Of a stretch of DNA of 14,460 nt, positions 1-6,472 are shown piece after piece. The notes below the pieces were generated by a model, which worked only from the letters and a program-made list of their open reading frames with translations, was not told the DNA's origin and ran no database searches. Position 1 is the stretch's first letter, and every line of letters starts with the position of its first letter. The stretch is from Silanimonas sp965368785 (lineage in GTDB: Bacteria; Pseudomonadota; Gammaproteobacteria; Xanthomonadales; Xanthomonadaceae): positions 1-14,460 of the forward strand of contig CBDUOG010000047.1 in NCBI GenBank assembly GCA_965368785.1, in the 5' to 3' direction. A program made the translations under genes and the position numbers.

Positions 1-95
1 TGCCGGTTTTGCTGCCGGTTTTGCTGCCGGTTTTGCTGCCGGTTTTGCTGCCGGTTTCGCTGCCGGTTTCGCTGCCGGTTTCGCTGCCGGTTTTA
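1..95. repeat. 12-bp in-frame tandem repeat encoding (AAKP)n in the Bcp tail
   Basis: Seven complete copies of a 12-base unit (tgccggttttgc on the plus strand) run from base 1 to 84, followed by about 11 bases of an eighth. Copies 1-4 are identical. Copies 5-7 share a single T-to-C change at position 10, which is synonymous (Lys-Pro-Ala-Ala is kept). The unit is a multiple of three, so gain or loss of copies changes tail length without shifting the frame. The array starts outside the window, so total copy number is unknown. Confidence 0.95.
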
Positions 96-636
96 TGCTG
101 GACTTGGCTTTGGCCTTGCTGGCAGGTTTGCCATGAGCGGCCTTGGCCCGGGTCGCGGCGTCCGGAATGCTATCGGCTTTGCCTTTGAGATATTGCAAAA
201 CTTCAGACGCGTGCGTATCGGGCTTTACTTTGTCCCATATTTTTTCGACGCGCCCGTCGCCACTGATAATAAAAGTGCTGCGATGAATGCCGAAGTAGCG
301 TCGACCGTAAAGCACTTTTTCCACCCACACACCAAAGCGCTCGGCGATAATGTGATCCGGGTCTGACAGCAGCGGATAGCCTAAGCCATGTTTTTCAACA
401 AACTTCAGGTGGCTTTGTTCGGTGTCTGCAGAAATTCCAAATATCGGCACGCCCAGTTTTCTGAAATTGCTTTGAATATCGCGGAAAGCACAGACCTCTC
501 GGGTGCAGCCGGGCGTGTGATCTTTCGGGTAGAAAAAGAGCACAAAGCGCTTTCCGACTAAATCGGTGTTGGTGACAATACGGCCTTGGTCAGTTCTGAG
601 CGAGAACGTAGGAATCGGAGTGCCTGGTTGCAGCAT
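1..636 (-). CDS. bcp: Bcp-type thioredoxin-dependent peroxiredoxin with Lys/Ala/Pro-rich C-terminal tail (3' end outside window)
   Basis: This is a cytoplasmic peroxidase that reduces hydrogen peroxide and organic hydroperoxides using thioredoxin. The protein opens MLQPGTPIPTFSL and carries the peroxiredoxin active site TPGCTREVC: peroxidatic Cys44 and, five residues on, the likely resolving Cys49, the pattern of atypical 2-Cys Bcp/PrxQ enzymes. The peroxiredoxin domain ends near residue 150 (WDKVKPDTHASEVLQYL), close to the usual full length of about 155. After it comes an unusual basic tail of Lys, Ala, Pro and Ser. From about residue 181 the tail becomes pure AAKP repeats, and it is still open at base 1 (212 codons seen, no stop). 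The ATG at 636 is preceded by AGGAGA at good spacing. It lies 17 bp downstream of the prolyl isomerase stop on the same strand, so the two are probably co-transcribed. The domain call is firm; the role of the tail is unknown. Confidence 0.95.
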   Translation of the reverse strand, partial: MLQPGTPIPTFSLRTDQGRIVTNTDLVGKRFVLFFYPKDHTPGCTREVCAFRDIQSNFRKLGVPIFGISADTEQSHLKFVEKHGLGYPLLSDPDHIIAERFGVWVEKVLYGRRYFGIHRSTFIISGDGRVEKIWDKVKPDTHASEVLQYLKGKADSIPDAATRAKAAHGKPASKAKAKSSIKPAAKPAAKPAAKPAAKPAAKPAAKPAAKPA

Positions 637-653
637 TTACTTTCTCCTGAAGA

Positions 654-1583
654 TTAATTTAAACCGGTAGCGGGCGCGCTTCGCGTTGGAACTTGGATGT
701 TACAAAGATCGATATGGCCAGCCGGACGTACATACCACTGGTCTTTCCGGTTGCGTCTTGACTCCACGAACTCAGCAAATATCGCTGTATCGGTGCGCAT
801 AATTTGCAGTGAGCTGTGCTCGGCCACCGGTAAATCGGAGCCAAGCTTGATTGATACAATCGGTGTGCGCAGACTTTCGTCGGCATAAAAGCCCATCGGT
901 GCCGGCCCACGTTTAATGGTCGAGAGCCACTCCATGCCCTCGACCACGCGACCTACCGTCGTGATGTTCAGGTCCAGCTGGCGCGGCGATTGACCGGTGA
1001 CGACATACAATTCTGTGCCATTACTGCTATCAGCCGCCATATCGCGTCCGGCCCCAAGAACGCCATAGCAATGAGCCAACCAGTATTCATTTGACTTCGG
1101 ATCATGGCCGCTTGCAAAACCCTTGGAAAAGCCCACTTGTGGCGCCCAGCCATCTGCGTCCGGTAAGCGAGTAAACTCGATGTCTGCATTGCGGGTGCTG
1201 AACTCAGCCGGTAGTTTTTCTTCGGCGGCGCCCAATGCTCGGCGCGCTTCACCTTCGCTTGGATCACCAAACTGCACAACAAAGTTGTCCTGAGAGCGAT
1301 AAATACTTAAACCGTCCCAGTAGCCCTGGCGTGCCAGCTGTTTGATGTTCCCGGTGTGTTCGGGGGCAAACTGTTCGGCTAATTCGATGACAATGCGCTG
1401 GCCATCAACGTCCATATACAGGGTGTTTTGCGGATCTAAGGAGCGCCAGTCACTGTCGCTGCTGGCTGCAATTATTTCACTGGTTGTACGGTTAGACGTA
1501 GGCACTGGTTCACCGCCGCAAGCACACAGCACGGCGGTGCTGCTTAGGGTGATTACGAGCAACTTAATTGCGTTAACGTGCAT
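654..1583 (-). CDS. Cyclophilin-type peptidyl-prolyl cis-trans isomerase, predicted lipoprotein
   Basis: This is a predicted envelope protein-folding catalyst that isomerises Xaa-Pro bonds. It begins with a short lipoprotein signal peptide (hydrophobic residues 8-19, lipobox LCAC with the lipidated cysteine at 22). A low-complexity linker follows, then a cyclophilin domain from about residue 53. The active-site stretch is recognisable at 93-108 (SIYRSQDNFVVQFGDP), with Arg96, Phe101 and Gln104 matching the catalytic Arg-Phe-Gln set of cyclophilin A. Later parts are divergent: residues 110-175 look longer than in minimal bacterial PpiA/PpiB, though GFSKGFASG and ELYVVTGQ still fit the fold. 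The ATG follows AGGTAGGACTC. The gene lies 72 bp downstream of srkA and 17 bp upstream of bcp. It is not close enough to PpiA to give a symbol. The cyclophilin call is confident; in vivo activity and the lipid anchor are inferred. Confidence 0.86.
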   Translation of the reverse strand: MHVNAIKLLVITLSSTAVLCACGGEPVPTSNRTTSEIIAASSDSDWRSLDPQNTLYMDVDGQRIVIELAEQFAPEHTGNIKQLARQGYWDGLSIYRSQDNFVVQFGDPSEGEARRALGAAEEKLPAEFSTRNADIEFTRLPDADGWAPQVGFSKGFASGHDPKSNEYWLAHCYGVLGAGRDMAADSSNGTELYVVTGQSPRQLDLNITTVGRVVEGMEWLSTIKRGPAPMGFYADESLRTPIVSIKLGSDLPVAEHSSLQIMRTDTAIFAEFVESRRNRKDQWYVRPAGHIDLCNIQVPTRSAPATGLN

Positions 1584-1619
1584 GAGTCCTACCTGAGAAT
1601 ATCGTCGGTCTTAGCTCCT

Positions 1620-1653
1620 ACAATACCGCAGCTGCGGGCATGTGTGTTGTCAA
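1620..1653 (-). promoter_or_regulatory. Possible promoter/operator before the prolyl isomerase gene
   Basis: On the minus strand a perfect TTGACA (1653-1648) is followed, 22 bp later, by TATTGT (1625-1620). A perfect 12-bp palindrome, CCGCAGCTGCGG (1626-1637), abuts the -10-like box inside the spacer. A 22-bp spacer is too long for a plain sigma-70 promoter, so this is a weak call. It could instead be a promoter needing an activator that binds the palindrome, or chance. Confidence 0.25.
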
Positions 1654-1655
1654 AT

Positions 1656-2639
1656 TCAGGTTTCGACGAGCCTGAAATTCTGTTCTTGCAGCTGTAAAAG
1701 CACCGATTCCCAGTGACGTCGATCGGCAAAAAAGGGAAAAGCGCTCTTGAATGCCGGGTCGGCCCAGCGCCGGGCTATCCACGCATGGAAATGCAATAGG
1801 CGCAGTCCGCGTAAGGCTTCGGTCAGATACAGTTCGGCCGGTTCAAAGGCCCTGAATTGCTCGTACCCGCCAAGCAGGGCGTCCAGAGATTTTTGCCGGG
1901 TATCCGGTTCGCTTGGCAACAGCATCCAAAGGTCCTGAATCGCCGGTCCATTCATTGCATCGTCGAGGTCGACGAAATGCGGCTGATCATCGCGCCACAG
2001 CATATTGCCCAAATGGCAGTCGCCATGCAGTCGGATGGTTCGAGTGCTACCCACCGCCTCAAATCGGTCGTTGATTAACGCCAGGAGTTGTTCGGCGTTG
2101 TCGATTACGTTGTGATAAATATCCCGGGCAATCCACTCGCCATTGCGCAAGACATCAATCGGTACCCGACCAAAGTCATGTGCGTTTAAGTGCAGACGAT
2201 GACTAAATCGTTCGCGGCTACCGACATTGTGCATTTGTGCCAGGGTGCTGCCGAGCTTGCGTAGCGTCTCGCTATCATCTAATTCAGGGGCGCGCCCGCC
2301 TTGCAGTGGAAAAAGCGCGATACGCAAGTCTTCATAGTGATGCAAGCTGCGCTCGTTGATGAGAAGCGGTGCTACCACCGGTAACTTTTCGGCTTTCAAC
2401 TCCAACGCAAATTGGTGTTCCTCTTCGATCGCCGGATCGCTCCAACGTTGGGGTCGGTAAAATTTGGCGATAAGTGCTGGCTGATCTTCGATACCGACTC
2501 TGAACACTCTGTTCTCGTAGCTGTTCAAAGCCAGTACGCGCCCGTCACAGAGCAGGCCAAGCGATTCGATCGCATCAACGATGCGCGCCGGATCTAAGTT
2601 CGCGAACGGAATGTCACTGTGCGCCGCGGCCTGATTCAA
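1656..2639 (-). CDS. srkA: Stress response kinase SrkA (YihE family)
   Basis: This is a cytoplasmic Ser/Thr kinase of the aminoglycoside-phosphotransferase fold; in E. coli SrkA protects against stress-induced death. Family signatures are strong: LNSYENRVF near the N-terminus, KFYRPQRW, EEHQFAL, the catalytic loop HGDCHLGN at about residues 205-212, the metal-binding VDLDDAMNGPAIQDLWMLL from about 223, and ARRWADPAF near the end. I place the start at TTG 2639, giving 327 aa against about 328 for the E. coli protein. An in-frame ATG at 2690 would add 17 residues (MVVTKLRAGVSPPGNAR) that look like read-through of the overlapping methyltransferase reading frame. The TTG overlaps the methyltransferase TGA (TTGA), suggesting translational coupling; the ribosome binding site is weak. 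In E. coli this gene neighbours dsbA, whereas here an envelope prolyl isomerase and a peroxiredoxin follow. Confidence 0.92.
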   Translation of the reverse strand: MNQAAAHSDIPFANLDPARIVDAIESLGLLCDGRVLALNSYENRVFRVGIEDQPALIAKFYRPQRWSDPAIEEEHQFALELKAEKLPVVAPLLINERSLHHYEDLRIALFPLQGGRAPELDDSETLRKLGSTLAQMHNVGSRERFSHRLHLNAHDFGRVPIDVLRNGEWIARDIYHNVIDNAEQLLALINDRFEAVGSTRTIRLHGDCHLGNMLWRDDQPHFVDLDDAMNGPAIQDLWMLLPSEPDTRQKSLDALLGGYEQFRAFEPAELYLTEALRGLRLLHFHAWIARRWADPAFKSAFPFFADRRHWESVLLQLQEQNFRLVET

Positions 2640-3235
2640 GCGGGCATTTCCAGGCGGGCTAACTCCTGCCCGTAGTTTGGTGACAACCATAGCTGCGCAC
2701 CGATCTGACGAAATCCGACCGATTCAAACGCGTCTCGATAGAAGCGCGCCGGCCGTGCAAAAAAGCCCTCCGTATCGCCTTGGATTTGATCCTCCTTGCA
2801 ATAGGTTTCCAGATATGCCACACCCGCGCACAGCTCGGCCAGGCCGGGTAGGGCACGTTTAAGCTCGCGGGCATCGACGTAGTGCAAAACATCGGCGCAA
2901 ATCAGCAGATCCACTGGCGGGCAGGGTCTGAACTGATCCAGATCGCCGACGCGTGCGAGCATCAGATTGCGGGTTCGGCCGAATCGGCGTACCGCGTATT
3001 CGCTGCTATCTAGCCCGATGTACTTCAGTTTGGGCCGCATTTTTAAAAGCGGTGCACGGCATAAACCGGTGCCGGCACCGATATCCAGCACACTGCGGAC
3101 CGGGTGGCCCAGAAAGTACTCAGCGCTGGAAACGGCCAGGCTCAACTTGCGCTGCATATGCGCGCGATCCTGCCCGGTTTTGCTGTTTTTTTGATACCAA
3201 TGCGAGAAATAGTCTTTGTCGTAAGTCTTTGTCAT
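2636..3235 (-). CDS. Class I SAM-dependent methyltransferase of unknown substrate
   Basis: The 199-aa protein has the Rossmann methyltransferase fold. Motif I is SVLDIGAGTG at 48-57, followed by an acidic strand end (YIGLDSS, motif II), a GDLD motif III and DLLICADVLHYV as motif IV. The first 45 residues (YDKDYFSHWYQKNSKTGQDR) and the EGFFARPARFYRDAFESVGF segment near the C-terminus resemble small-molecule methyltransferases of the Methyltransf_11/12/25 type, but nothing identifies a substrate. It heads the minus-strand series and its stop overlaps the srkA start. No convincing Shine-Dalgarno precedes the ATG at 3235, so translation may be weak or the leader short. It is divergent from the padR-like gene, sharing a 178-bp intergenic region. 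Confidence 0.82.
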   Translation of the reverse strand: MTKTYDKDYFSHWYQKNSKTGQDRAHMQRKLSLAVSSAEYFLGHPVRSVLDIGAGTGLCRAPLLKMRPKLKYIGLDSSEYAVRRFGRTRNLMLARVGDLDQFRPCPPVDLLICADVLHYVDARELKRALPGLAELCAGVAYLETYCKEDQIQGDTEGFFARPARFYRDAFESVGFRQIGAQLWLSPNYGQELARLEMPA

Positions 3236-3294
3236 TACAGGAGTTTATCTGATTCAAAAACTATTTATCGGGCTTTGTGACCTTTGGCCTATGT

Positions 3295-3330
3295 ACTACT
3301 GCGTAGTTCTCACTAGTATTGATCTCACTA
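3295..3330. promoter_or_regulatory. Candidate operator region between the methyltransferase and padR-like genes
   Basis: The 178-bp divergent intergenic region carries a 5+5 inverted repeat, ACTAC-tgc-GTAGT, at 3295-3307. Immediately after is an 8-bp direct repeat, TCTCACTA, at 3308-3315 and again at 3323-3330 (15-bp period). A TATAGC box follows the second copy. PadR regulators commonly repress their own operon through inverted repeats upstream, so this is the likeliest place for such a site. The motif is not the ATGT-N8-ACAT consensus reported for some PadR proteins, and I see no clean -35/-10 pair. Confidence 0.3.
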
Positions 3331-3401
3331 TAGCGACCTTCGCTGTATGACCGAAACATCGTTACTTGGCCTGCAAGTGGCGCTAAGTCTCGGCCCCCTT
3401 G

Positions 3402-3408
3402 AAAGGAG
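3402..3408 (+). promoter_or_regulatory. Ribosome binding site that sets the padR-like start
   Basis: AAAGGAG lies 5 bases before GTG 3414. An upstream in-frame TTG at 3399 would place the start codon inside this site, so the GTG is the better start. Confidence 0.8.
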
Positions 3409-3413
3409 TAGCT

Positions 3414-3776
3414 GTGGATACTGAACCGCATTTACGCAAATTTGAAAAAGAGCTGAGCTCCGGGACCGTCGCGCTGACGCTGCTGGCCGTGCTGCAAAAC
3501 TCGGACTCGCCAATGTACGGCTATCAGATTGCCAAGCAATTTGAGCAGACCGAAGGCGGCGCACTGGCCGGTAAACACAGCGCGCTTTACCCGGTGCTAC
3601 GAAATCTGAGCGCAGCGGAGTTACTCGATAGTTATGTTGAGCCGTCAGACGCCGGGCCGGCACGTCGCTATTACCGGATTAATTCTTACGGTGCTGCAGT
3701 ACTGGCTGAATGGACAAAAAGTTGGAATGCCACACGCGCAAGCGTCGATATGATTTTAAAAGGAGAATCACAATGA
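3414..3776 (+). CDS. PadR family transcriptional regulator
   Basis: This is a 120-aa DNA-binding repressor of the short PadR type: a winged helix with little more than a C-terminal dimerisation helix. Visible family features are GTVALTLLAVL (helix 1), MYGYQIAKQFEQ (34-45), ALYPVLRNLSAAELLDSY (recognition helix and wing, 57-74), PARRYYRINSYGAAVLAEW (wing strand and start of the last helix) and a closing helix to 116. The start is GTG 3414 because AAAGGAG sits just before it. The stop overlaps the next gene's ATG (ATGA), so the two are translationally coupled. PadR regulators very often sit directly upstream of a HAAS/DUF1700-type membrane protein, as here, and that partner is thought to belong to the same signalling unit. 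The ligand is unknown. Confidence 0.93.
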   Translation: MDTEPHLRKFEKELSSGTVALTLLAVLQNSDSPMYGYQIAKQFEQTEGGALAGKHSALYPVLRNLSAAELLDSYVEPSDAGPARRYYRINSYGAAVLAEWTKSWNATRASVDMILKGESQ

Positions 3777-4666
3777 GTGACACCGCAAAAACCGTGCAGG
3801 AGTATTTACAGCAACTGCGCGCACAGCTCAGTGGCGCTGACCCGGCCCTCATTCAAGATGCCCTGTATGACGCTGAAGAGTATTTGCGTTCGGAGATCGC
3901 CGCGCATCCACGCAGTAGTGAGCAGGAAGTGCTGAGCAATATTGCCAACACTTACGGTAAGCCCGAAGAAGTCGCTGAGATTTATCGCGATACCGAAATC
4001 AAAGTCAGCAAGGCGCTGAAGCCACCGGTGCGCAAATCGTCTGATTCGATCTTTGCGCGATTCTTTGGCGTCATCACCGACTCACGAGCCTATGCTTCCT
4101 TGTTCTACATGCTGCTGGCATTGGCCACCGGTATTTTTTACTTCACCTGGGCGGTCACCGGCTTAAGCTTGTCACTGGGGATGGCGATATTGATCATCGG
4201 CATTCCTCTGTTTATTTTGTTTATGGCCTCGGTCTGGGCGCTGTCTCTGGTTGAGGGGCGAATCGTTGAGGTCTTGCTCGGCGAGCGCATGCCAAGGCGA
4301 CCGGTGAGTGCGCAGAAAGATCTGCCGATTCTCTCGCGTATCGGTAACATGCTTTCGGACTCGCGGACTTGGCTGACCTTGCTATATATGTTGTTGATGC
4401 TGCCGCTGGGTATCGCTTATTTCACGATTGCGGTCACTGCCCTGGCATTTTCGCTCGGCATGTTTTTGGCGCCAATCGGTGTGTTGTTCGGTCATCCACC
4501 GCAAATTGCGCTGGACGGCTTTTCACACGAAATGGGTTTTTTCGCCAGCTTTGCCTTCAGTGTTCTGGGCTTGTTGAGCTTCTTTGTGACCTTACACGTG
4601 GCCAAAGGCATTGGTTACCTACATGGTCAGATTGCCAAGCACTTGCTGGTAAAAGCAGCCGACTAA
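3773..4666 (+). CDS. HAAS-like domain membrane protein with duplicated two-helix sensor unit
   Basis: This 297-aa protein is the partner of the PadR gene. Residues 1-75 form a soluble helical domain (EYLQQLRAQL, then DALYDAEEYLRSEI, then NTYGKPEEVAEIYRDTEI) matching the HAAS/DUF1700 pattern that follows PadR regulators. Residues 95-170 and 188-285 are membrane regions of the 'putative sensor' type, with paired hydrophobic helices. The two units align without gaps at an offset of 93 residues: DSR 103/196, YMLL 112/205, SLGM 134/227. The C-terminal copy carries an extra helix (about 258-275). The ATG at 3773 is preceded by AAAAGGAGAATCACA (3758-3772) and overlaps the padR stop. Longer in-frame starts inside padR are not needed. 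The function is inferred to be membrane sensing that modulates the PadR regulator; the signal is unknown. Confidence 0.82.
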   Translation: MSDTAKTVQEYLQQLRAQLSGADPALIQDALYDAEEYLRSEIAAHPRSSEQEVLSNIANTYGKPEEVAEIYRDTEIKVSKALKPPVRKSSDSIFARFFGVITDSRAYASLFYMLLALATGIFYFTWAVTGLSLSLGMAILIIGIPLFILFMASVWALSLVEGRIVEVLLGERMPRRPVSAQKDLPILSRIGNMLSDSRTWLTLLYMLLMLPLGIAYFTIAVTALAFSLGMFLAPIGVLFGHPPQIALDGFSHEMGFFASFAFSVLGLLSFFVTLHVAKGIGYLHGQIAKHLLVKAAD

Positions 4667-4678
4667 TCGGCTGCTTTT
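4651..4678. terminator. Bidirectional terminator overlapping the stop codon
   Basis: A perfect 12-bp inverted repeat (AAAAGCAGCCGA, loop CTAA, TCGGCTGCTTTT) sits between two convergent genes. The A-rich and T-rich arms make it work as an intrinsic terminator on both strands. The loop contains the TAA stop of the plus-strand sensor gene, and the hairpin ends 7 bp before the stop of the minus-strand MAPEG gene. Confidence 0.88.
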
Positions 4679-4685
4679 GAGACAC

Positions 4686-5078
4686 TCAGGCAAAAAAGCT
4701 GTGGGCAATAATCGCCCAGAAGCCCTGCACAACCACGCCGGTCAAGCCGATCAGGGTGATTGCAAACCCGACACCGCGCTTGCCGGCGTCTTGCATATAG
4801 CCGCGTGCATATAGAATGCGGCCGACAATCCAGACCCCTGCAAAAGCCACCGCGGTCATTTCATTTGAGTAGATTGCGGCAATCCAGAATGCCGGTAAAA
4901 ACATAATGGCTTGCTCAATTGTATTCATCTGCACGCGAAACACACGTTCAAAATCTGCATTGCCGTAGGTGGCCGGTGACTTCACGTCGTATTTGCCGTG
5001 TGCAGCGCCAACCATGCCGCCAAAGACAAACATCAAAAGCACGATGAGTAAGGTCATTAAAATGGGTAAAACAGGCAT
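4686..5078 (-). CDS. MAPEG family integral membrane protein
   Basis: This is a 130-aa four-helix membrane protein of the family that includes microsomal glutathione S-transferases and leukotriene C4 synthase. Helices lie at about 4-25, 57-72, 75-92 and 104-126. The family signature is clear: FERVFRVQMNTIEQ at 43-56, with the Glu-Arg and Asn-x-x-Glu residues, then GRILYARGY at 86-94. Bacterial members may conjugate glutathione to electrophiles or lipid peroxides, but many are uncharacterised, so substrate and activity are not assigned. I choose ATG 5078 because AGGGGA lies 6 bases upstream; an in-frame ATG at 5099 would add MSSRGLD but has no such site. It converges on the sensor gene across a shared terminator and is divergent from the MFS gene. 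Confidence 0.86.
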   Translation of the reverse strand: MPVLPILMTLLIVLLMFVFGGMVGAAHGKYDVKSPATYGNADFERVFRVQMNTIEQAIMFLPAFWIAAIYSNEMTAVAFAGVWIVGRILYARGYMQDAGKRGVGFAITLIGLTGVVVQGFWAIIAHSFFA

Positions 5079-5084
5079 ATCGAG

Positions 5085-5090
5085 TCCCCT
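5085..5090 (-). promoter_or_regulatory. Ribosome binding site that sets the MAPEG start
   Basis: AGGGGA on the minus strand is 6 bases before ATG 5078. It lies inside the reading frame of the alternative longer start at 5099, which argues for the shorter protein. Confidence 0.65.
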
Positions 5091-5150
5091 GGAAGACATT
5101 TAGGTGCCGCAAGCGATAAGCTAAGCGGCGTTTTGTGCCGAGAGCCATTT

Positions 5151-6461
5151 ATGACCGTTCGGGTTCGTAGAAACTATGCTGCAAGCGACCTAGCCGTCAA
5201 GCGCCGCGAGCTTTGGGCCTGGGCCGGGTTTGATTTTGCCAACTCCGGCTACACCACTGTGGTCATCACTGCGATCTTCAACGCGTATTTCGTTTCGGTC
5301 GTAGCAGGCAATACCGATTGGGCGACTTTGCTTTGGACATTGACCCTATCGGCGTCTTACTTGTTGGTGATGGCGACGTCGAACTGGGTCGGTATGTATG
5401 CCGATGCGAACGCAGCAAAAAAACGCTTGTTAATATGGACCACGCTGATCTGTGCGTCGTGCACGGCCTTGCTCAGCATTACCGATGGCAACACGCTTAT
5501 TTTGGCGTTGTTGTTGATATTGCTCAGCAATACCGCGTTTGGACTGGGTGAAAATTTAATTGCCGCATTTTTACCGGAGTTGGCCAGCGAAAAGGGCATG
5601 GGGCGACTTTCCGGCTACGGCTGGGCCTTGGGCTATTTGGGCGGCATGTTGTTGCTGGGCATCTGTTTGTATTGGATTCAAAGCGCGGAGCAGCGGGGTT
5701 CTGAAACGCAATTGGCGGTTCAGCAAAGCATGTTGTGGACCGCAGGCGCATTCGTTTTAGCGGCCATCCCGACCTTCGTTCTACTTAAAGAGCGCATTGA
5801 GCCCAAGAAACGCGGTTGGTTCGAGTTGCTACCGGTGGCTTGGCGTCGACTGCGCGATACGTTTGTGAGTACGCGTGATCTGCCGGACCTGACGCGGTTC
5901 TTGTGGTGCATCGTGGCGTATCAAGCGGGAGTCGGCACGATCATTACGGTGGCGGCGATCTTCACCCAACAAGCACTGGGCTTTACGACAGCTGAAAGTA
6001 TCCAGCTTATTTTGATTGTGAATGCGACCGCGGCCGTGGGTGCGTTTTTATTCGGTTTTGTCCAGGACCGTTTGGGCCACAAACCGGCGCTGACTTTATC
6101 GTTACTGGGCTGGCTGGTGTCGATCGTAATATTGTTCGCATCCGAAGATCGCACCATGTTTTGGGTCGTGGCCAACCTCTCCGGTTTGTGTCTGGGTGCA
6201 TCGCAATCGATCGGCAGGGCATTGGTGGGTGTTATGTGCCCGCCGGATCGCGAAGGTGAAGTCTTTGGATTATGGGGATTAGCGGTGAAGTTCTCGATGA
6301 TCGTCGGGCCGGTGAGTTACGGTTTAATTAGTTTTGTACTTAAAGGTGATCATCGCACCGCTATGCTGTGCATCGGCGTATTCTTTATTCTTGGCCTGTT
6401 CTTGTTAGGGCGGGTGAATGTCGAGCAGGGCATGTTACGAGCGAAATTGCCGAAAAATTAG
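5151..6461 (+). CDS. UMF1/Atg22-like MFS transporter
   Basis: A 436-aa inner-membrane transporter with many hydrophobic helices (about 11-12). The N-terminal helix sequence WAWAGFDFANSGYTTVVITAIFNAYF is typical of the UMF1 (unknown major facilitator) family related to yeast Atg22. A motif-A-like loop GFVQDRLGHKPAL precedes helix 8 or 9. The later segment GASQSIGRALVGVMCPPDREGEVFGLWGL, followed by SMIVGPVSYGL, is the family's conserved C-terminal half. ATG 5151 with GAGAG at 6-base spacing is preferred over an in-frame TTG at 5133. The gene starts a plus-strand operon with hemJ (11 bp gap) and a DUF389 gene. The substrate is unknown: yeast Atg22 exports amino acids from the vacuole, which need not hold here. 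Confidence 0.87.
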   Translation: MTVRVRRNYAASDLAVKRRELWAWAGFDFANSGYTTVVITAIFNAYFVSVVAGNTDWATLLWTLTLSASYLLVMATSNWVGMYADANAAKKRLLIWTTLICASCTALLSITDGNTLILALLLILLSNTAFGLGENLIAAFLPELASEKGMGRLSGYGWALGYLGGMLLLGICLYWIQSAEQRGSETQLAVQQSMLWTAGAFVLAAIPTFVLLKERIEPKKRGWFELLPVAWRRLRDTFVSTRDLPDLTRFLWCIVAYQAGVGTIITVAAIFTQQALGFTTAESIQLILIVNATAAVGAFLFGFVQDRLGHKPALTLSLLGWLVSIVILFASEDRTMFWVVANLSGLCLGASQSIGRALVGVMCPPDREGEVFGLWGLAVKFSMIVGPVSYGLISFVLKGDHRTAMLCIGVFFILGLFLLGRVNVEQGMLRAKLPKN

Positions 6462-6472
6462 AAGGAAGATCG

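Noticed and set aside
1..95. Tandem array at the left edge as a CRISPR or origin iteron array
   Set aside because: Units are 12 bp with no spacers, keep a reading frame with synonymous changes only, and lie inside the peroxiredoxin coding sequence.
1655..1676. Inverted repeat TTCAGG / CCTGAA at the srkA stop as a terminator
   Set aside because: Only 6 pairs with a 10-base loop and a run of three Ts; too weak to call a terminator.
3328..3663. 111-codon minus-strand frame over the padR start region
   Set aside because: Arg/Ser/Ala-rich with no recognisable motif, and it covers the padR gene and its ribosome binding site.
3710..3772. Longer N-terminus for the HAAS/sensor protein starting inside padR
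   Set aside because: The extra residues are an out-of-frame reading of padR. ATG 3773 has AGGAG upstream and the usual ATGA coupling.
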